This document shows, one piece after another, positions 1 through 9,269 of a stretch of 64,000 nt of DNA. Where the stretch lies: assembly GCF_038725785.1 (NCBI RefSeq), contig NZ_CP109797.1:1-64000 (forward strand). The letters run 5' to 3'. The notes beneath the pieces were generated by a model. It saw only the letters and a list, made by a program, of their open reading frames with translations. It ran no database searches and was not told the origin of the DNA. The translations under genes and the position numbers were made by a program. This stretch comes from Termitidicoccus mucosus (lineage in GTDB: Bacteria; Verrucomicrobiota; Verrucomicrobiia; Opitutales; Opitutaceae). Every line of letters begins with the position of its first letter. Position 1 is the stretch's first letter.

Positions 1-1465
1 AAGTCGCGGCGCAATTCATAGCCAGCATTTTAATCTCAAAAATCGACATCGCCCTGGTTCCGTTCCCCGGAGACCGGCAAATTGCTGCCTTTGATTCGGG
101 CGCGCAACTATGTCGCGTTTCCCGTCCGGGCCGACGCCTCTTCCGTCGTGATCGCCGTTGCGGACCCCAGCGATACAACGTGCAGGAAGCCTGCGCGGAT
201 TTCTCCGGCAAGTCGGTTTCAATCGTCGTTGCACGCGCAACGACATTCTCACCGCCATTGAGGCGGTTTACAGCCCATTGCCGGCAACCAATCCGAAGGA
301 ATTGCTGGCTGAAATCCTCAACGACGCCGTCACGCACCGGGCCGCGGACATTCACTTTGAGCCGAAGCCGCAGGGCATCCATATCCGCTACCGTATCGAC
401 AACGGCATGGTGCACAGCGCCTATTATGATGACGCCATGAAGATCGGGCTCATTCAGGCCATCAAGAATCTGGCGAAACTCGATCTGGCGCAAACCAAGC
501 TGCCGCAGGACGGGCAGGCGCGGCATAGCATCGGTTCCACCACATTCAATCTGCGCGTCAATACCCTGCCCACCATCCGGGGCGAGGCGGCGGACATCCG
601 CATCCAGGATGAAACGCGCGATTTCGGCACCCTGAAAAGCTCAGGCTGTCTCCCGAGCAAATCGCGTTGTTCATGCGCATTATCACCGTGCCCAACGGTA
701 TCATTTACGTGACCGGGCCGACCGGCTCCGGCAAGACCACGCTGCAATATGCCTTGCTCGCAACCCAGGACTTGAGCGACGTCGTCGTGATTACGCTGGA
801 GGACCCCGTTGAGTATCAAATTTACCAATACACGCAGTGCTCGATTGACAGGCGGTCGGGCGCACGTTTCCGCTGATGATGCGCGCGGCTCTCCGTCACG
901 ACCCGACGTCATCCTCATCGGCGAAACACGCGACTTGGAGACCGCGCGCACGTCGATACAAGCGGCCTCGACCGGCCACGTTGTCTTCTCGACGATGCAC
1001 ACCAACGACGCTTCCAGCGCCGTTGCGCGCCTGATAGATCTCGGCATTGAGCCGTTCCTTATCACCTCGGCGGTCAAGGCGGTCTGCGCCATACGCCGGT
1101 TCAGAAGCTCTGCACCTGCAAGCAGCCGCCCAAACCGGAATTGCTCGCCTACTTCCGCGAGGAATTTGGCGAGGGCGATTATATGGTCCCGGCCGGCTGC
1201 GAACACTGCAAGAACACCGGCTACAAGGGCCGGACCGCCATTCTCGAAATTTTCCCCCTTACCGACGACAGCACCGCAGAGCTGATTTTGAAGAAAGTTC
1301 CCATCGGCGAATTGCGCCGCCATCTTCGCTGCCTGCCGGCAGACTCGCATGACCCGGCCAAGCGTTACCCGACGATGTATGACGACGGGCTCGCAAAAGC
1401 GAAGGAAGGCATCACCTCGATAGCCGAGGTTCTGGCCCGGTGGCAAAGGAAGACCCGTCGAATGA
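1..1465 (+). CDS. pilB: PilB/GspE-type pilus assembly ATPase (5' end missing, first copy)
   Basis: This is the rest of the gene whose start lies at 50964. It powers pilin polymerisation at the inner membrane. Visible in order are [10 protein letters not shown] (about 340), Walker [10 protein letters not shown] (about 715-741), the Asp box [12 protein letters not shown], the His box [12 protein letters not shown], and a zinc-type four-cysteine element (CTC then [12 protein letters not shown]) at about 1108-1230. At least six one-base errors split the frame. The second copy fixes several of them (for example near 24 and 232), while this copy is the better one near 345. An extra C near 1440 hides the true stop. 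The prepilin gene follows after a 16-base gap. Confidence 0.93.
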
Positions 1466-1481
1466 TTTTCCCCGCATCACC

Positions 1482-2247
1482 ATGAACAAAACAACAAGCA
1501 TCCACCGTAAACTAAATCGCGGACGAAAGGCCTTCACTCTTATCGAGGTCCTTATTGTCGTCGCCATCATCCTCGGCCTCGCGGCCTCATTCCCGGATAC
1601 CAGTATGCCATGAAACGCAGTGAAATCACCGGCGTTTTGGGCGCGGTTCACAACGTCGAGACCGCTGTCGTGCATTTTCGCACTAAGCCCGGCGGGATGC
1701 GTATCCCGCCGATCACCGAATCGACTTCCGCCTCCGCGTTCAGCCTCAGCGGCAATTCCGCCTTGAGCGGAGCCGATGCAGCCATCCTGTCCAAGGCTTG
1801 CACACTGGATTCCGCGATGCTGGCGGAGGGCTTCCTGTCCAAACCGCTCAACCTTAAACTCGGCTTTAACGAAAACCGGCCGCCACGGCGGTTGATATGA
1901 TATGGGACGTAAAAACAATCGCTACGCACGTCCACCGCCGACACCGCGCCGACAGCCGACCACGGGCGCAATGCCCATGTCGAATGTGTCGTCGCGGCGG
2001 CTACAACCGACCGCGCCGGACGGCACTTTTTCAAGCTCACCTCGACCACCATGCCGGTGAAGGCGCGTATTGTATATCTTTATGTGCCAGGCGTGCCGAC
2101 CGACCGCTGTGCCGACATCGCCAACGAATACGAAAACACCGCCGATGCCACCACCACTGCGGCAAAATTTTCGGCCCCGTCACCTATACCGCTCCGGATG
2201 AGAATACCGGACTGAGCAACCTGTATATCTATATAACCCACTTCTGA
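1482..2247 (+). CDS. Type IV prepilin / pseudopilin (first copy)
   Basis: A basic leader (MNKTTSIHRKLNRGRKA) precedes the cleavage motif FTLIEVLIVVAIILGLAAL, with Ala at -1 and Glu at +5, followed by the usual hydrophobic helix. The body continues through GYQYAMKRSEITGVLGAVHNVE and ends in NLYIYITHF. Three or four frame breaks occur near 1590, 1890 and 1990-2040, mostly in short runs of one base. The second copy restores Leu-Gly-Ile-Pro at the first of these. Predicted size after repair is about 255 residues. Its place between pilB and the PilN-like gene suggests the major pilin, with the gene at 42575 as a second pilin. Confidence 0.85.
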
Positions 2248-2248
2248 A

Positions 2249-3500
2249 ATGGCCTCAATCCCCGTCCTTTGGTGGGACAACACCGTTGTCGCCGCCGTCA
2301 ACATCAATCATCCGGTGTCAACCGTCCTTCCGACGGACGGGGACAGCATTTTGCATTCTGCGGTTTCCTCGAAGGGCTCTCGCCGACCCCCAAGGCAATT
2401 CGGCTCTTTTATGCCACCAGCACGCTTGAAGTCGTCGCCACGCCCTGTCCGAAAACCGGCGACCGGCAGCTTATGCAAAGGTGCTGGGCCGAAATTCGAC
2501 GCGATCAAAATCCGGCAACAGCCTGGTCGGCGCACAAGCCGCGCACGACTGGAAGCGGTGCGGCCACGGTGCTCTATATCGAGCAACAACCACGCCTGCA
2601 ACGACTGCGCTCCATCCTCCAAGATCGAGGCATAACACTGGATGCGGCGTTTCCCTGACCTCATTGATTGATCTCGCGCCCGAAGCCGTGCCGGCCAAAC
2701 CTCTTATCGCCCTGTTCCACAGCGACGAAGGCGCGGCGATTGCGGTCCACGCCAGAAGGCGACCGCCACACGGCATTTTTAGAGGCGAAAACGCCGGGAG
2801 CGTCTGACGCATGACCTTGACACGGGCTTTGCCGCGTTCGCTGGCAAAGCCGACCCGGTGTTCATTGCCGTCAACGCATCGTCGCAACCGATGGACGAGG
2901 CGATGCTTCCAAGAAAACCGGCCAAGTATTACAATGTCGCAGAGTTCATCACACTCGGCTTGCGCCTCACTCCACGAGATTTGCTCAACCTGCTTCCGCC
3001 GCCGCCAAGCCTTACCATCAATACCGCCATCTTCGCCGTCGGTCTCGTTGTCGCGGGCGTCGCTCTTTTCAAGGGTTCGGTTGAGGCGCTCTGCATACCG
3101 CGCACCAGCCGCCGCGTTCAGGAGGCTCAGGAAGCCCAGCTTGCGAAGGACAATGAGCGTTACAGCGCAAACAAGGCTCAATTCGACAGACAGCAGGCGT
3201 TTCTGGACGATTGCACAATCGCCTCTCAGGTGAAAACCAAGTTCATCGAGGCGGTTGGCGGGCCCGGCCCCAGCAAATTACCATTCGTTCAATGACGCTC
3301 AACGAACAGTCGTGGAGTATCGCCGGCACGCTGCACCGAGGGCAGCCGTAAAGCCAAGTCCGCTCGATGCGTTCATCAGCCAGCTCGGACAAAACGCCTC
3401 CTGGACCATCAACGCCGGCGACAAGCCGGCCCCCAAAGCAGGTGGCGGGCGGCGACCAGCGCCCCGTCGAGTTCACCATCACAGGGTATTCAATAATTAA
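2249..3500 (+). CDS. PilM/PilN (GspL)-like inner-membrane assembly protein (first copy)
   Basis: The gene starts one base after the pilin stop (MASIPVLWWDNTVVAAVN). A soluble N-terminal part (SPTPKAIRLFYATS, then LYIEQQPRLQRLRSILQDRG) leads to one membrane segment, SLTINTAIFAVGLVVAGVAL, at about 3010-3065. A charged coiled coil follows (RVQEAQEAQLAKDNERYSAN), then a periplasmic domain ending in PVEFTITGVFNN. This order resembles GspL or a PilM-PilN fusion, which recruits the PilB-type ATPase to the membrane. Several frameshifts remain in both copies, so the central sequence is uncertain. The call rests on topology and position, not on a recognised signature. Confidence 0.6.
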
Positions 3501-3504
3501 ATAC

Positions 3505-4034
3505 ATGAATGCCGCACCCAAGAAATCCGCCATCGTTTTTCTTTCCGTCGCGATCTTCGCCGTCATCGCCATCAACGCGGTCCGCATCGTCTATCCGCCA
3601 AGCCGGGCGGTCAACAGCGCGAAAATTTCGCAGCTCCAACGAGAGCAGCAGGAGTTGTCCAGATACAACAGCGACAATCTGCGCAGCATCGAGCAGCGCG
3701 TTTCCGATCTGAAACGGCAGCTCTGGACTGACTCAGCCTTCGCCGTCTGGAAAGAACAACCTTCCCGATGGCTGGATTGCCCAGGAACTCAGCCCCGCGG
3801 ATGCGAGGGAGGTGCGCGCGCCGTTTCGCCATCCAGCGGCCCAACGCCACCAGCCAGCACTGGGATGAAATCCTCAACGTCCTTCGCGCATCGGAGAGCA
3901 ACCGTTGCATCAATGTCCAGACCGTTTCACTCGCCACGCGAGGCGGTTACTCCGGCAGCCGCGAGTTCGCCCAGTGCACCATTTTCGCCACATTTTTCTT
4001 CTCAACCTCTGATTTCAAGACGACCCAGCCATGA
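3505..4034 (+). CDS. PilO (GspM)-like inner-membrane protein (first copy)
   Basis: The product begins MNAAPKKSAIVFLSVAIFAV, a single N-terminal membrane anchor. A coiled coil (SAKISQLQREQQELSRYNSD) and a small periplasmic domain follow, ending NVQTVSLATRGGYSGSREFA and FSTSDFKTTQP. About 175 residues with one anchor, a coiled coil and a ferredoxin-like-sized tail match PilO/GspM, the partner of PilN/GspL. The stop overlaps the next ATG as ATGA, which suggests translational coupling. Frames break near 3750-3790 and 3815. Confidence 0.6.
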
Positions 4035-4749
4035 AACTGCACGAGAAATTATCAAATGCCCGCGACGCCGATATCGCCACGGCTCGAATCAGCATACAAG
4101 GAGGCGTTGGAAAAGGATAAGGTCGATTTGACGCATTTGGCCCGCGGCTTGGATACCGTTACGGATTTGGACGGAAATTCGCATCCCAGACGCTTTGGAT
4201 TTGTTGCAGCGGATATTAATAAGGGCCTTCGTTACGGCATTGGTTACACATGGGACGGCAACCCCGTTTATCAGTCTTACTCGGATCATCATTTGCATAG
4301 GGGACGCACTGGCAATCCTATGATGCTTCACACGGCCGAGTCGCCGGCTGAATTGCTCGACAAGGTAAACAAATGGCATGCGGCATTTCTTGCTAAAACT
4401 CCTCGTTACAGTGTGCGCACAATAGGCCCCAGCTCGAGCGAGATCGACAGAATTTCCTTTACGAAACGCCCGCACAGGCTGTTTCCGGTCTGGACAATAC
4501 CGACCAGCGGCTTTGCGCGGACATCAAGCTGATAGACAACCATACCAATTCCGTGGTTGGAAGATGGGCCTGGTCCGAAGGGAACGGAGAATACCGGAAA
4601 GAAGGATCGCCCTGTATTCGGCACCTTTGCAGCAGGCCGCCCAGTCCCTTGGAATCGAAAACAAAGCCGCAAAGCTCCCGCTGCCAAAATCAGCGTTTAA
4701 CCCCTTACCGCGCCGGCATGACGCCGGTGCGGTCTTCAAAAATGCCTAA
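4031..4749 (+). CDS. Uncharacterised pilus-operon protein (first copy)
   Basis: The start overlaps the PilO-like stop (ATGA). With one added base near 4083 the product reads MKLHEKLSNARDADIATRLE and goes on to SAYKEALEKDKVDLTHLARG and GFVAADINKGLRYGIGY. A second stretch, LDNTDQRLCADIKLIDNHTN followed by SVVGRWAWSEGNGEYRK, lies near 4480-4600. I do not recognise a family. No membrane segment or signal is visible, so it is probably cytoplasmic. The 3' end is uncertain: a GC hairpin at about 4710-4733 lies just before the next gene and may overlap the tail. Confidence 0.5.
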
Positions 4750-5128
4750 AAACAACCAGACGAAGTCACATCGGAGAAACCAAAAACGGGCTCACGCCAT
4801 CAATATGATGTCGCTCCAAGTCACCGCAGCCACCGATCTGCGCGAACACACCGGCAAAACGACAATGAATGGGCCACTGTATTTGCCATCCATACAAATA
4901 CCGGGGCAAAAAAACGACCCCAAGGCCATCCGGTCACCATCCATTTCGGCCCCAGACCCTGGCCTTGGCAAAAGCCACGATCAAGGGGCTCATGTTCACC
5001 GTCGTCGGTGAACTCGATTATGATAAGGTCGTGGACGACTCCGGCTCCGAAAAGGAGTTTTATAAGGTGCATGCACTCCAACTGAGCCCGCCTCCAAAAA
5101 GGCCGAAGCGGATGCTGAAAAATCGTAA
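4742..5128 (+). CDS. Small protein with SSB-like (OB-fold) pattern (first copy)
   Basis: The N-terminus is very basic (MPKNNQTKSHRRNQKRAH). After correcting missing A residues the core reads TGKNDNEWATVFAIHNKYRG, then TLALAKATIKGLMFTVVGEL, then VDDSGSEKEFYKVHALQLS. The spacing of a Trp strand, a helix followed by KG-hydrophobic-GEL, and a final hydrophobic strand follows the layout of bacterial single-stranded-DNA-binding proteins (for example KKGSLVYVEGRL). The tail is short and acidic (AEADAEKS) but lacks DDIPF. An SSB would suit a conjugative plasmid. The assignment is inference from pattern alone. Confidence 0.45.
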
Positions 5129-5145
5129 CCTTCAATCTCTCCACC

Positions 5146-5343
5146 ATGCCTCAATTCGATATTCCCGAGGAAGACCTCGTCGCCATAAAGAGCGCCCAAA
5201 AGCTCATCGCCAGCGAGCTTGGCGCTGACCTCATTCCAACCGACCAACTGGTTCAGATCGTGGTCAAGTCCGTGGACAGCCATGCTCTGGCTGTTGGCGT
5301 TCTCAATTCCATGGGTTCCAAATCGCTTGAACCACCTGAATAA
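5146..5343 (+). CDS. Conserved small acidic protein, 65 aa (first copy)
   Basis: MPQFDIPEEDLVAIKSAQKL and the rest of this 65-residue frame are the same in both copies (second copy 56364-56561), so the frame is reliable. It is acidic and helical in character, without Cys, signal or membrane segment. It follows the SSB-like gene by 17 bases and was probably co-transcribed with it. I do not recognise a family. Confidence 0.65.
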   Translation: MPQFDIPEEDLVAIKSAQKLIASELGADLIPTDQLVQIVVKSVDSHALAVGVLNSMGSKSLEPPE

Positions 5344-5439
5344 AATTTCACGTCGAAGTCTTATCGACCGGGCTTAATTGCCAACTGGCAGGCCGTCCAG
5401 CCCGCACCAATGGACGGTTTTAGAAAGGATAAATATCCT

Positions 5440-5830
5440 ATGGCACAAAACTCAGCCAAAACTCGCGGCTCCTGCCGCTTCCCAGAATGAACCGGTCATC
5501 AACGAGGAGATTCAAACCAAAATCAATGCGTTCCGCGCACAGAATCCCAAGTTTGTCGAATACTTGAGACAGCTTCCGCGCGAACGCGTCGAGAATATGG
5601 CGATTCTCCGCAAGATCGAGCAGGCCGAGCAGAAGGAACGCTTCCGCCAAGCTTCAAGCGTAAAGCTTGAGGCTTGGCTCAAAACGTCCGAAATCGCGAC
5701 CCAGATCGCCGAAAGGGTTGCCACGCTCCCCGCAGAAAAGCAAGCCGGCGCCCGAATCAACATGATTCGTTCCGCCATCGAGCGACAGGCGTTGCAACAA
5801 GTTCAGTCTGGACCAAAGGTAGCCGTATAA
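5440..5830 (+). CDS. Small helical protein of unknown function (first copy)
   Basis: ATG at 5440 follows the good ribosome site AGAAAGGATAAATATCCT. The run of A after MAQ is 4 here and 5 in the second copy. Six would join the start to the open frame QPKLAAPAASQNEPVINEEI. The rest is mostly charged helix: FRAQNPKFVEYLRQLPRERV, RKIEQAEQKERFRQ, QIAERVATLPAEKQAGARIN. About 128 residues, cytoplasmic, family unknown. It ends the gene run that began with the pilus operon. Confidence 0.6.
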
Positions 5831-6000
5831 CGGTTCTTTTACCGATATCCGTTATCTTCACTCCCTGTCCTGTGCTATCTATCTTAGCTATGGGCAGGGA
5901 GTTTCTATATGGGCCAAAAACTATTGCATTTAAAAAATCCATTATAAATGTAAAACACTATCATGCCAATAATTACCCCAATCGATTCCTTTATCCCCGT
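5831..6000 (+). promoter_or_regulatory. AT-rich spacer, possible promoter region
   Basis: No gene is seen here. The sequence is much richer in A+T than its surroundings and contains TTTAAAAAATCCATTATAAA at about 5928-5948, which could hold a -10 box. An imperfect hairpin of CTCCCTGTCC and GGGCAGGGAG (about 5862-5902) followed by TTTCTAT could end transcription from upstream. It abuts the heptamer array at 6001. The same 170 bases occur unchanged near 57048-57216. Confidence 0.35.
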
Positions 6001-6190
6001 CGCGGGGTCGGTCGGGTCGCGGGTCGAGGTCGCGGGTCGCGGGTCGGTCGGTCGCGGGTCGCGGTCGCGGGTCGGGTCGCGGGTCGCGTCGCGGTCGCGG
6101 GTCGCGGGTCCGGGGTCGCGGGTCGCGGGTCCGGGGTCGCGGGTCGCGCGGGTCGCGGGTCGCGGGTCGCGGTCGCGGTCGGGTCGCGCC
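6001..6190. repeat. GGGTCGC heptamer tandem array (first copy)
   Basis: About 27 near-perfect copies of GGGTCGC run without interruption, with some units shortened to GGTCGC or GGGTC. The second copy of the same locus is about 20 bases longer and more regular (57217-57426). Length differences may be sequencing slippage or real variation. Long frames through the array encode Arg/Gly/Ser-Val or Pro/Asp repeats on either strand, which is a by-product of the repeat. It lies between an AT-rich spacer and the phosphoribosyltransferase gene. Confidence 0.9.
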
Positions 6191-6300
6191 ACTTAAATTT
6201 TTTCTATTTTTTCTAAAGTCAAGTCCGCCTGTCGGATTGCCTCCATGGGCCGCACTTTTCATGAATACCCGCTTCGATTCGGTGACAAGGGAGGGACGGT

Positions 6301-7052
6301 ATGCCTGATTTGAGGACACCTTGGTCCGATTTCCCGGACGTCCTGCCTCATACCTCGATTGCCTCCCTCAAAGCGCATCCGGCTTATGCCGACGCCAAAG
6401 CCGGCGATTTCAACGCAGCTCGCGCCGTCACATGCCTTGGTTAATCCCACCAGATTCAAATGGCGCACCGATTTCGTCGTTCCTGTCATCAAATTAGACA
6501 GGATTCCGTCTGGAATGCCCTCCCATTGGGCATGGCTGACGCCATCTCCACCTTCTCAGGGGCCAAGGTTGTTACCACCGTTTTCCAGTCCAATATCGTC
6601 CACCAATCGGACGCCAATGCCGTTTCTCGCATCGTAAACCAGCCCTCTTCGAGGGCAAATGCCCCAAAGGCTCATACCTTATCGTGGACGACATCGTCTC
6701 TTTCGGCTCCACCATCGCCAACCTGCGCGGCTTCATCGAGTCCCACGGCGGTAAAGTCGCCGCCGCCTCCACCTTTGCCGCTCAAATCTTCGCCACCAAG
6801 CTGCGCCCCGATTCCTTCACCATCTCTTCCATCCTTCGACGCTTCCCTCATGCCGACGACATCATCCAATCCACCACCGGAGGAGTCTCCGCCGCCACAC
6901 TCACCAACCGAGAAGCCAACTTCATCAATGGACTTTCGCAAATTGAGTCCATCAGAAATCCGCTCATTCCAACGCACCGTGTTATCAAAATTCGATCTAG
7001 CCTCGACCGCGACGACTTCGCCGAACGTTACTGGCTGCCCGACGAGTCCTGA
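6301..7052 (+). CDS. Phosphoribosyltransferase-fold protein (first copy)
   Basis: The key motif is SYLIVDDIVSFGSTIANLRG at about 6677-6735, the PRPP-binding signature (hydrophobic strand, Asp-Asp, then Gly-Ser-Thr). Upstream is FKWRTDFVVPVIKLDRDS and downstream a long helical tail ending SLDRDDFAERYWLPDES. About 250 residues. GGGAGGG five bases before ATG 6301 is a strong ribosome site and fixes the start. The substrate cannot be read from sequence: nucleotide salvage or regulation are both possible. Frame breaks near 6366, 6424, 6505 and 6650 are partly repaired by the second copy. A hairpin (CGGGAAA/TTTCCCG, about 7118) lies after the gene. Confidence 0.75.
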
Positions 7053-7205
7053 GTCCGTCCTTCGCCGGCGCCACGACTATTTCCCCTGTATCTTGTTTTC
7101 CAATGCCCTACGGCCGGGAAAGGCCTTTCCCGCGGTCGAGCCCAAGCGTCTCGACCTCCCTTTCTCGCATACCCAATGCTACTTCTTCCACGGCCGTAGC
7201 CGGCC

Positions 7206-7530
7206 GGATCTCCACGGACGCAAACAACGGCCGTCATGATTCATAAATTATGAATCTAGGAATTTAGGATTAGGCGCAGCCGCGCTTCCCCGGCAGGCTT
7301 CCCTGCCTTTGGCGCAAAGCTTGAAAAATCCCCGGCCGGGCTCGCACGGGCCCGGCGAACGCGCCGGCGTCATCCACGCCTTCCTTGAACCGGCAGCGCC
7401 GGCATCCTCCCAACTCCCAATCCATCCCCACGCCCCTTCCCCTCTCCCGGGAGAGAACCCTCCGCTGTGCGTGCCGCGGCCTCCGGGCCGCCCTTCGGGC
7501 GCTTTGCGCCGTCATGCTCGCTCCGCCGAG
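7206..7530. repeat. Modular repeat family 1, full copy A
   Basis: The element runs from ATCTCCACGG through the palindrome GATTCATAAATTATGAATC (7238-7256), AGCGCAGCC-like and CTGCCTTTGGCGC modules, several GC hairpins, CCCTTCCCCTCTCCCGGG, and ends CGTCATGCTCGCTCCGCC. The same order occurs at 15107-15441 and 28978-29304, with fragments at 40296 and 48217. No convincing gene is present inside it. It separates the phosphoribosyltransferase gene from the DUF932 promoter. Confidence 0.85.
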
Positions 7531-7539
7531 CATTCAGCA

Positions 7540-7626
7540 AGTATCCATATTATGGATACTAAATGGCGCGAAAAAAACTTCATTTTTTCAAAAACGCTTG
7601 CATTCACTACTAGGAAACTAGTAGTG
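7540..7626 (+). promoter_or_regulatory. Two operator-like palindromes before the DUF932 gene (first copy)
   Basis: Palindrome one (7540-7560) has 9-base arms AGTATCCAT and ATGGATACT around ATT. Palindrome two (7605-7626) has 9-base arms CACTACTAG and CTAGTAGTG around GAAA. A possible -35, TTGCAT (7598-7603), touches the second palindrome, and TAGTGT (7622-7627) is a weak -10, so a bound repressor would block it. Both palindromes are identical in the second copy (58774-58794 and 58839-58860). The XRE-type protein at 11528 is a candidate binder, by inference. Confidence 0.55.
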
Positions 7627-7697
7627 TCTTGGTGTTGGAGGGACCGGTTACGGCGGCCCCTCCTTATCGAAACCATAACCATCAACCAATATCAGCT

Positions 7698-8515
7698 ATG
7701 TTCCGACACTCCTACTTCACACAATCCAGCGCGCTTGACAACGTGCTTTCTCACGACGCGCTCCGCCGCGTCGTTCCTTCCGCCTTCGCGGAGGCGCCCC
7801 GCGTCCACCTCCGAGCGTTACAGCTTCCTGCCCACCACCGCCGTCATTTCCCGCTTGGAAGAGCATGGCTGGGTTCCGGTCGCGGCCTCCCAGTCCGACG
7901 TCAGGGACGAATCCAAAAGGGCTTCCAATCCCACATGATTCGCTTCGCCCAGCTCTCCGATCTGCGCGACCGCCCCCATGTCGAGGTCCGCCCCGAAATC
8001 GCCTACATCAACTCCCACGACAAATCCCGCGCCGCCCGCCTTGAGGCCGGCTTGTTGCGCTTCGCCTGCGCCAACGGCCTGATCGTCTCCGACGGCTCCG
8101 TCGCCGGCCTCCGCTTCAAGCATTTCGGGGTGGGCACGGGCGAGCTTGATGATGCCGTCATCCAGATCACCGCCAAAGCTCCCGCGCTTTTCGAGGCCAT
8201 CGAGCAATGGCGGGCCCGCAAACTCTCCGAGACCGAGCAGCGCGAGTTTGCCCGCCGCGCGATCGACATTCGCTGGCCGGCAAAAAGCCCGTCCTGGACC
8301 CCGTGAAAATCCTTCTCGGACGACGGGGCGAAGACGCCGGCGAGAATCTTTGGAGAACCTTCAATGTCGCACAGGAAAATCTCCTGCGCGGCGGCCTCTG
8401 CTACCGGACCGCCGCTTTCCAGCGCGCCTCCATTCGTGCCGTGAGCGGTATCACGGAGACCGTCCGCATCAACAAAAGCCTCTGGGCTCTCACCGAGGAA
8501 TTTTCCAACAACTAA
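7698..8515 (+). CDS. DUF932 domain protein (first copy)
   Basis: The product reads MFRHSYFTQSSALDNVLSHD, RYSFLPTTAVISRLEEHGWV, SHMIRFAQLSDL, PEIAYINSHDKSRAARLEAG, LLRFACANGLIVSDG, and ends DAGENLWRTFNVAQENLLRG and INKSLWALTEEFSNN. This is the standard order of the DUF932 family common on plasmids and phages, at near-full length (about 270 residues). Its biochemical role is not established. Frame breaks near 7800, 7905 and 8273 are present in one or both copies. A strong terminator follows directly. Confidence 0.85.
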
Positions 8516-8521
8516 CCAACC

Positions 8522-8550
8522 GAGGGGACGGAGCGACCGTCCCCTCTTTT
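8522..8550 (+). terminator. Rho-independent terminator after DUF932
   Basis: A stem of GAGGGGACGG and CCGTCCCCTC closes on a short loop and is followed by TTTT, seven bases after the DUF932 stop. In the second copy one G has moved between the arms (59751-59780), an apparent read error. It should separate DUF932 from the paralogue operon. Confidence 0.85.
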
Positions 8551-8567
8551 AAAACCAGACCACCACA

Positions 8568-8592
8568 GAGGGCGGCGTTGACCGCCGCCCTC
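8568..8592 (+). promoter_or_regulatory. Second perfect GC hairpin before the paralogue operon
   Basis: GAGGGCGGCG and CGCCGCCCTC form a 10-bp stem around TTGAC. No run of T follows, only TCCCTCCCTA. It lies 36 bases before the start at 8629, so it could be a leader hairpin or a second, weaker stop for the upstream gene. Unchanged in the second copy. Confidence 0.5.
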
Positions 8593-8628
8593 CCTCCCTA
8601 CCCTTCAACTTAAAACTTATGCCTAAGA

Positions 8629-9269
8629 TCATTACTGAAACCGACATCACCGCTGCCGTCGCGCAGCTCAACAAAAGCGAAAAGGCCAGATGGCCCTTTT
8701 CTGGATCGGCACCGGCGCCACCGATTTTTGGGACTTGACTTGGAAAACCAGCGCGCCCTCGAAACGCTCTTGCTCTCGATCTTCGCGTTTCCGGGAACCT
8801 CGCGTGACATCATCGAGGAGGACGGCCAGCGCGATCAGCTCTGGACCCACAACCGCCGCATCGCCGAGGCCGTCGAGTCCGTGGTGAAAGGGCGGAATCC
8901 AGCGCGGCGGAACCCAACGGAGACGGCGCGCGCGCGTCCATCCGCTGGCTCGCAAACTGGTGCATGAAGCACAGAGAAGCCAGCACCGCGGCCGTCGTGC
9001 GCTCCATTCTCCGGTCCATCCATAACAGTTCGCAACTGGCCCCTTCGGCGCCTTGGCTTTGTCGATGATGAAATCACCGCGCACCTAATGGTTGTTATTG
9101 ATGCCACCATCGGCCGGCAGGCCGACAGCTTCACGACACCGACATCCGCGAGGCATTTGTCGGCATCGAGGGTGGAGAAACATGGTTTTCGCCGACACCG
9201 GCGCGCCCGAAACCCCTGAATGCCTCCAATCTCCAATACGTATCCAACCATCAATTACACCTCCCATGA
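8629..9269 (+). CDS. Paralogue family member 1, unknown function (first copy)
   Basis: Starts MPKIITETDITAAVAQLNKS. After frame repair it continues ENQRALETLLLSIFAFPGTS, IIEEDGQRDQLWTHNRRIAE, IRWLANWCMKHREASTAAVV, ending FHDTDIREAFVGIEGGETWF. The closing motif (Asp-x-x-Ile, then a helix, then Trp-Phe) recurs in the genes at 9266 and 10569, so the three are tandem paralogues. No known domain was recognised and there is no signal or membrane segment. The end is ambiguous: either TGA near 9219, or read-through in frame to the TGA overlapping the next start. Confidence 0.55.
9214..9265 (+). promoter_or_regulatory. Duplicated leader sequence, copy 1
   Basis: About 50 bases from CCCTGAATGCCTCCAATC through ACGTATCCAACCATCAAT to the next start closely match 10519-10568, which sits in the same position before the third paralogue. 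Both follow Lys-Pro codons of the preceding gene. The copying of the leader along with the gene suggests a shared translational or regulatory role. Confidence 0.6.

Noticed and set aside
454-1446. A long minus-strand reading frame opposite pilB
   Set aside because: It is the shadow of a GC-rich gene with a well-supported product on the plus strand.
6001-6190. Possible CRISPR-like array
   Set aside because: The 7-base units are contiguous with no unique spacers and no cas genes nearby, so it is a simple tandem repeat.
5905-6319. Arg/Pro/Asp-rich reading frames across the heptamer array
   Set aside because: They exist only because a GC-rich repeat has few stops. Both strands and all frames stay open, and the two copies give different products.
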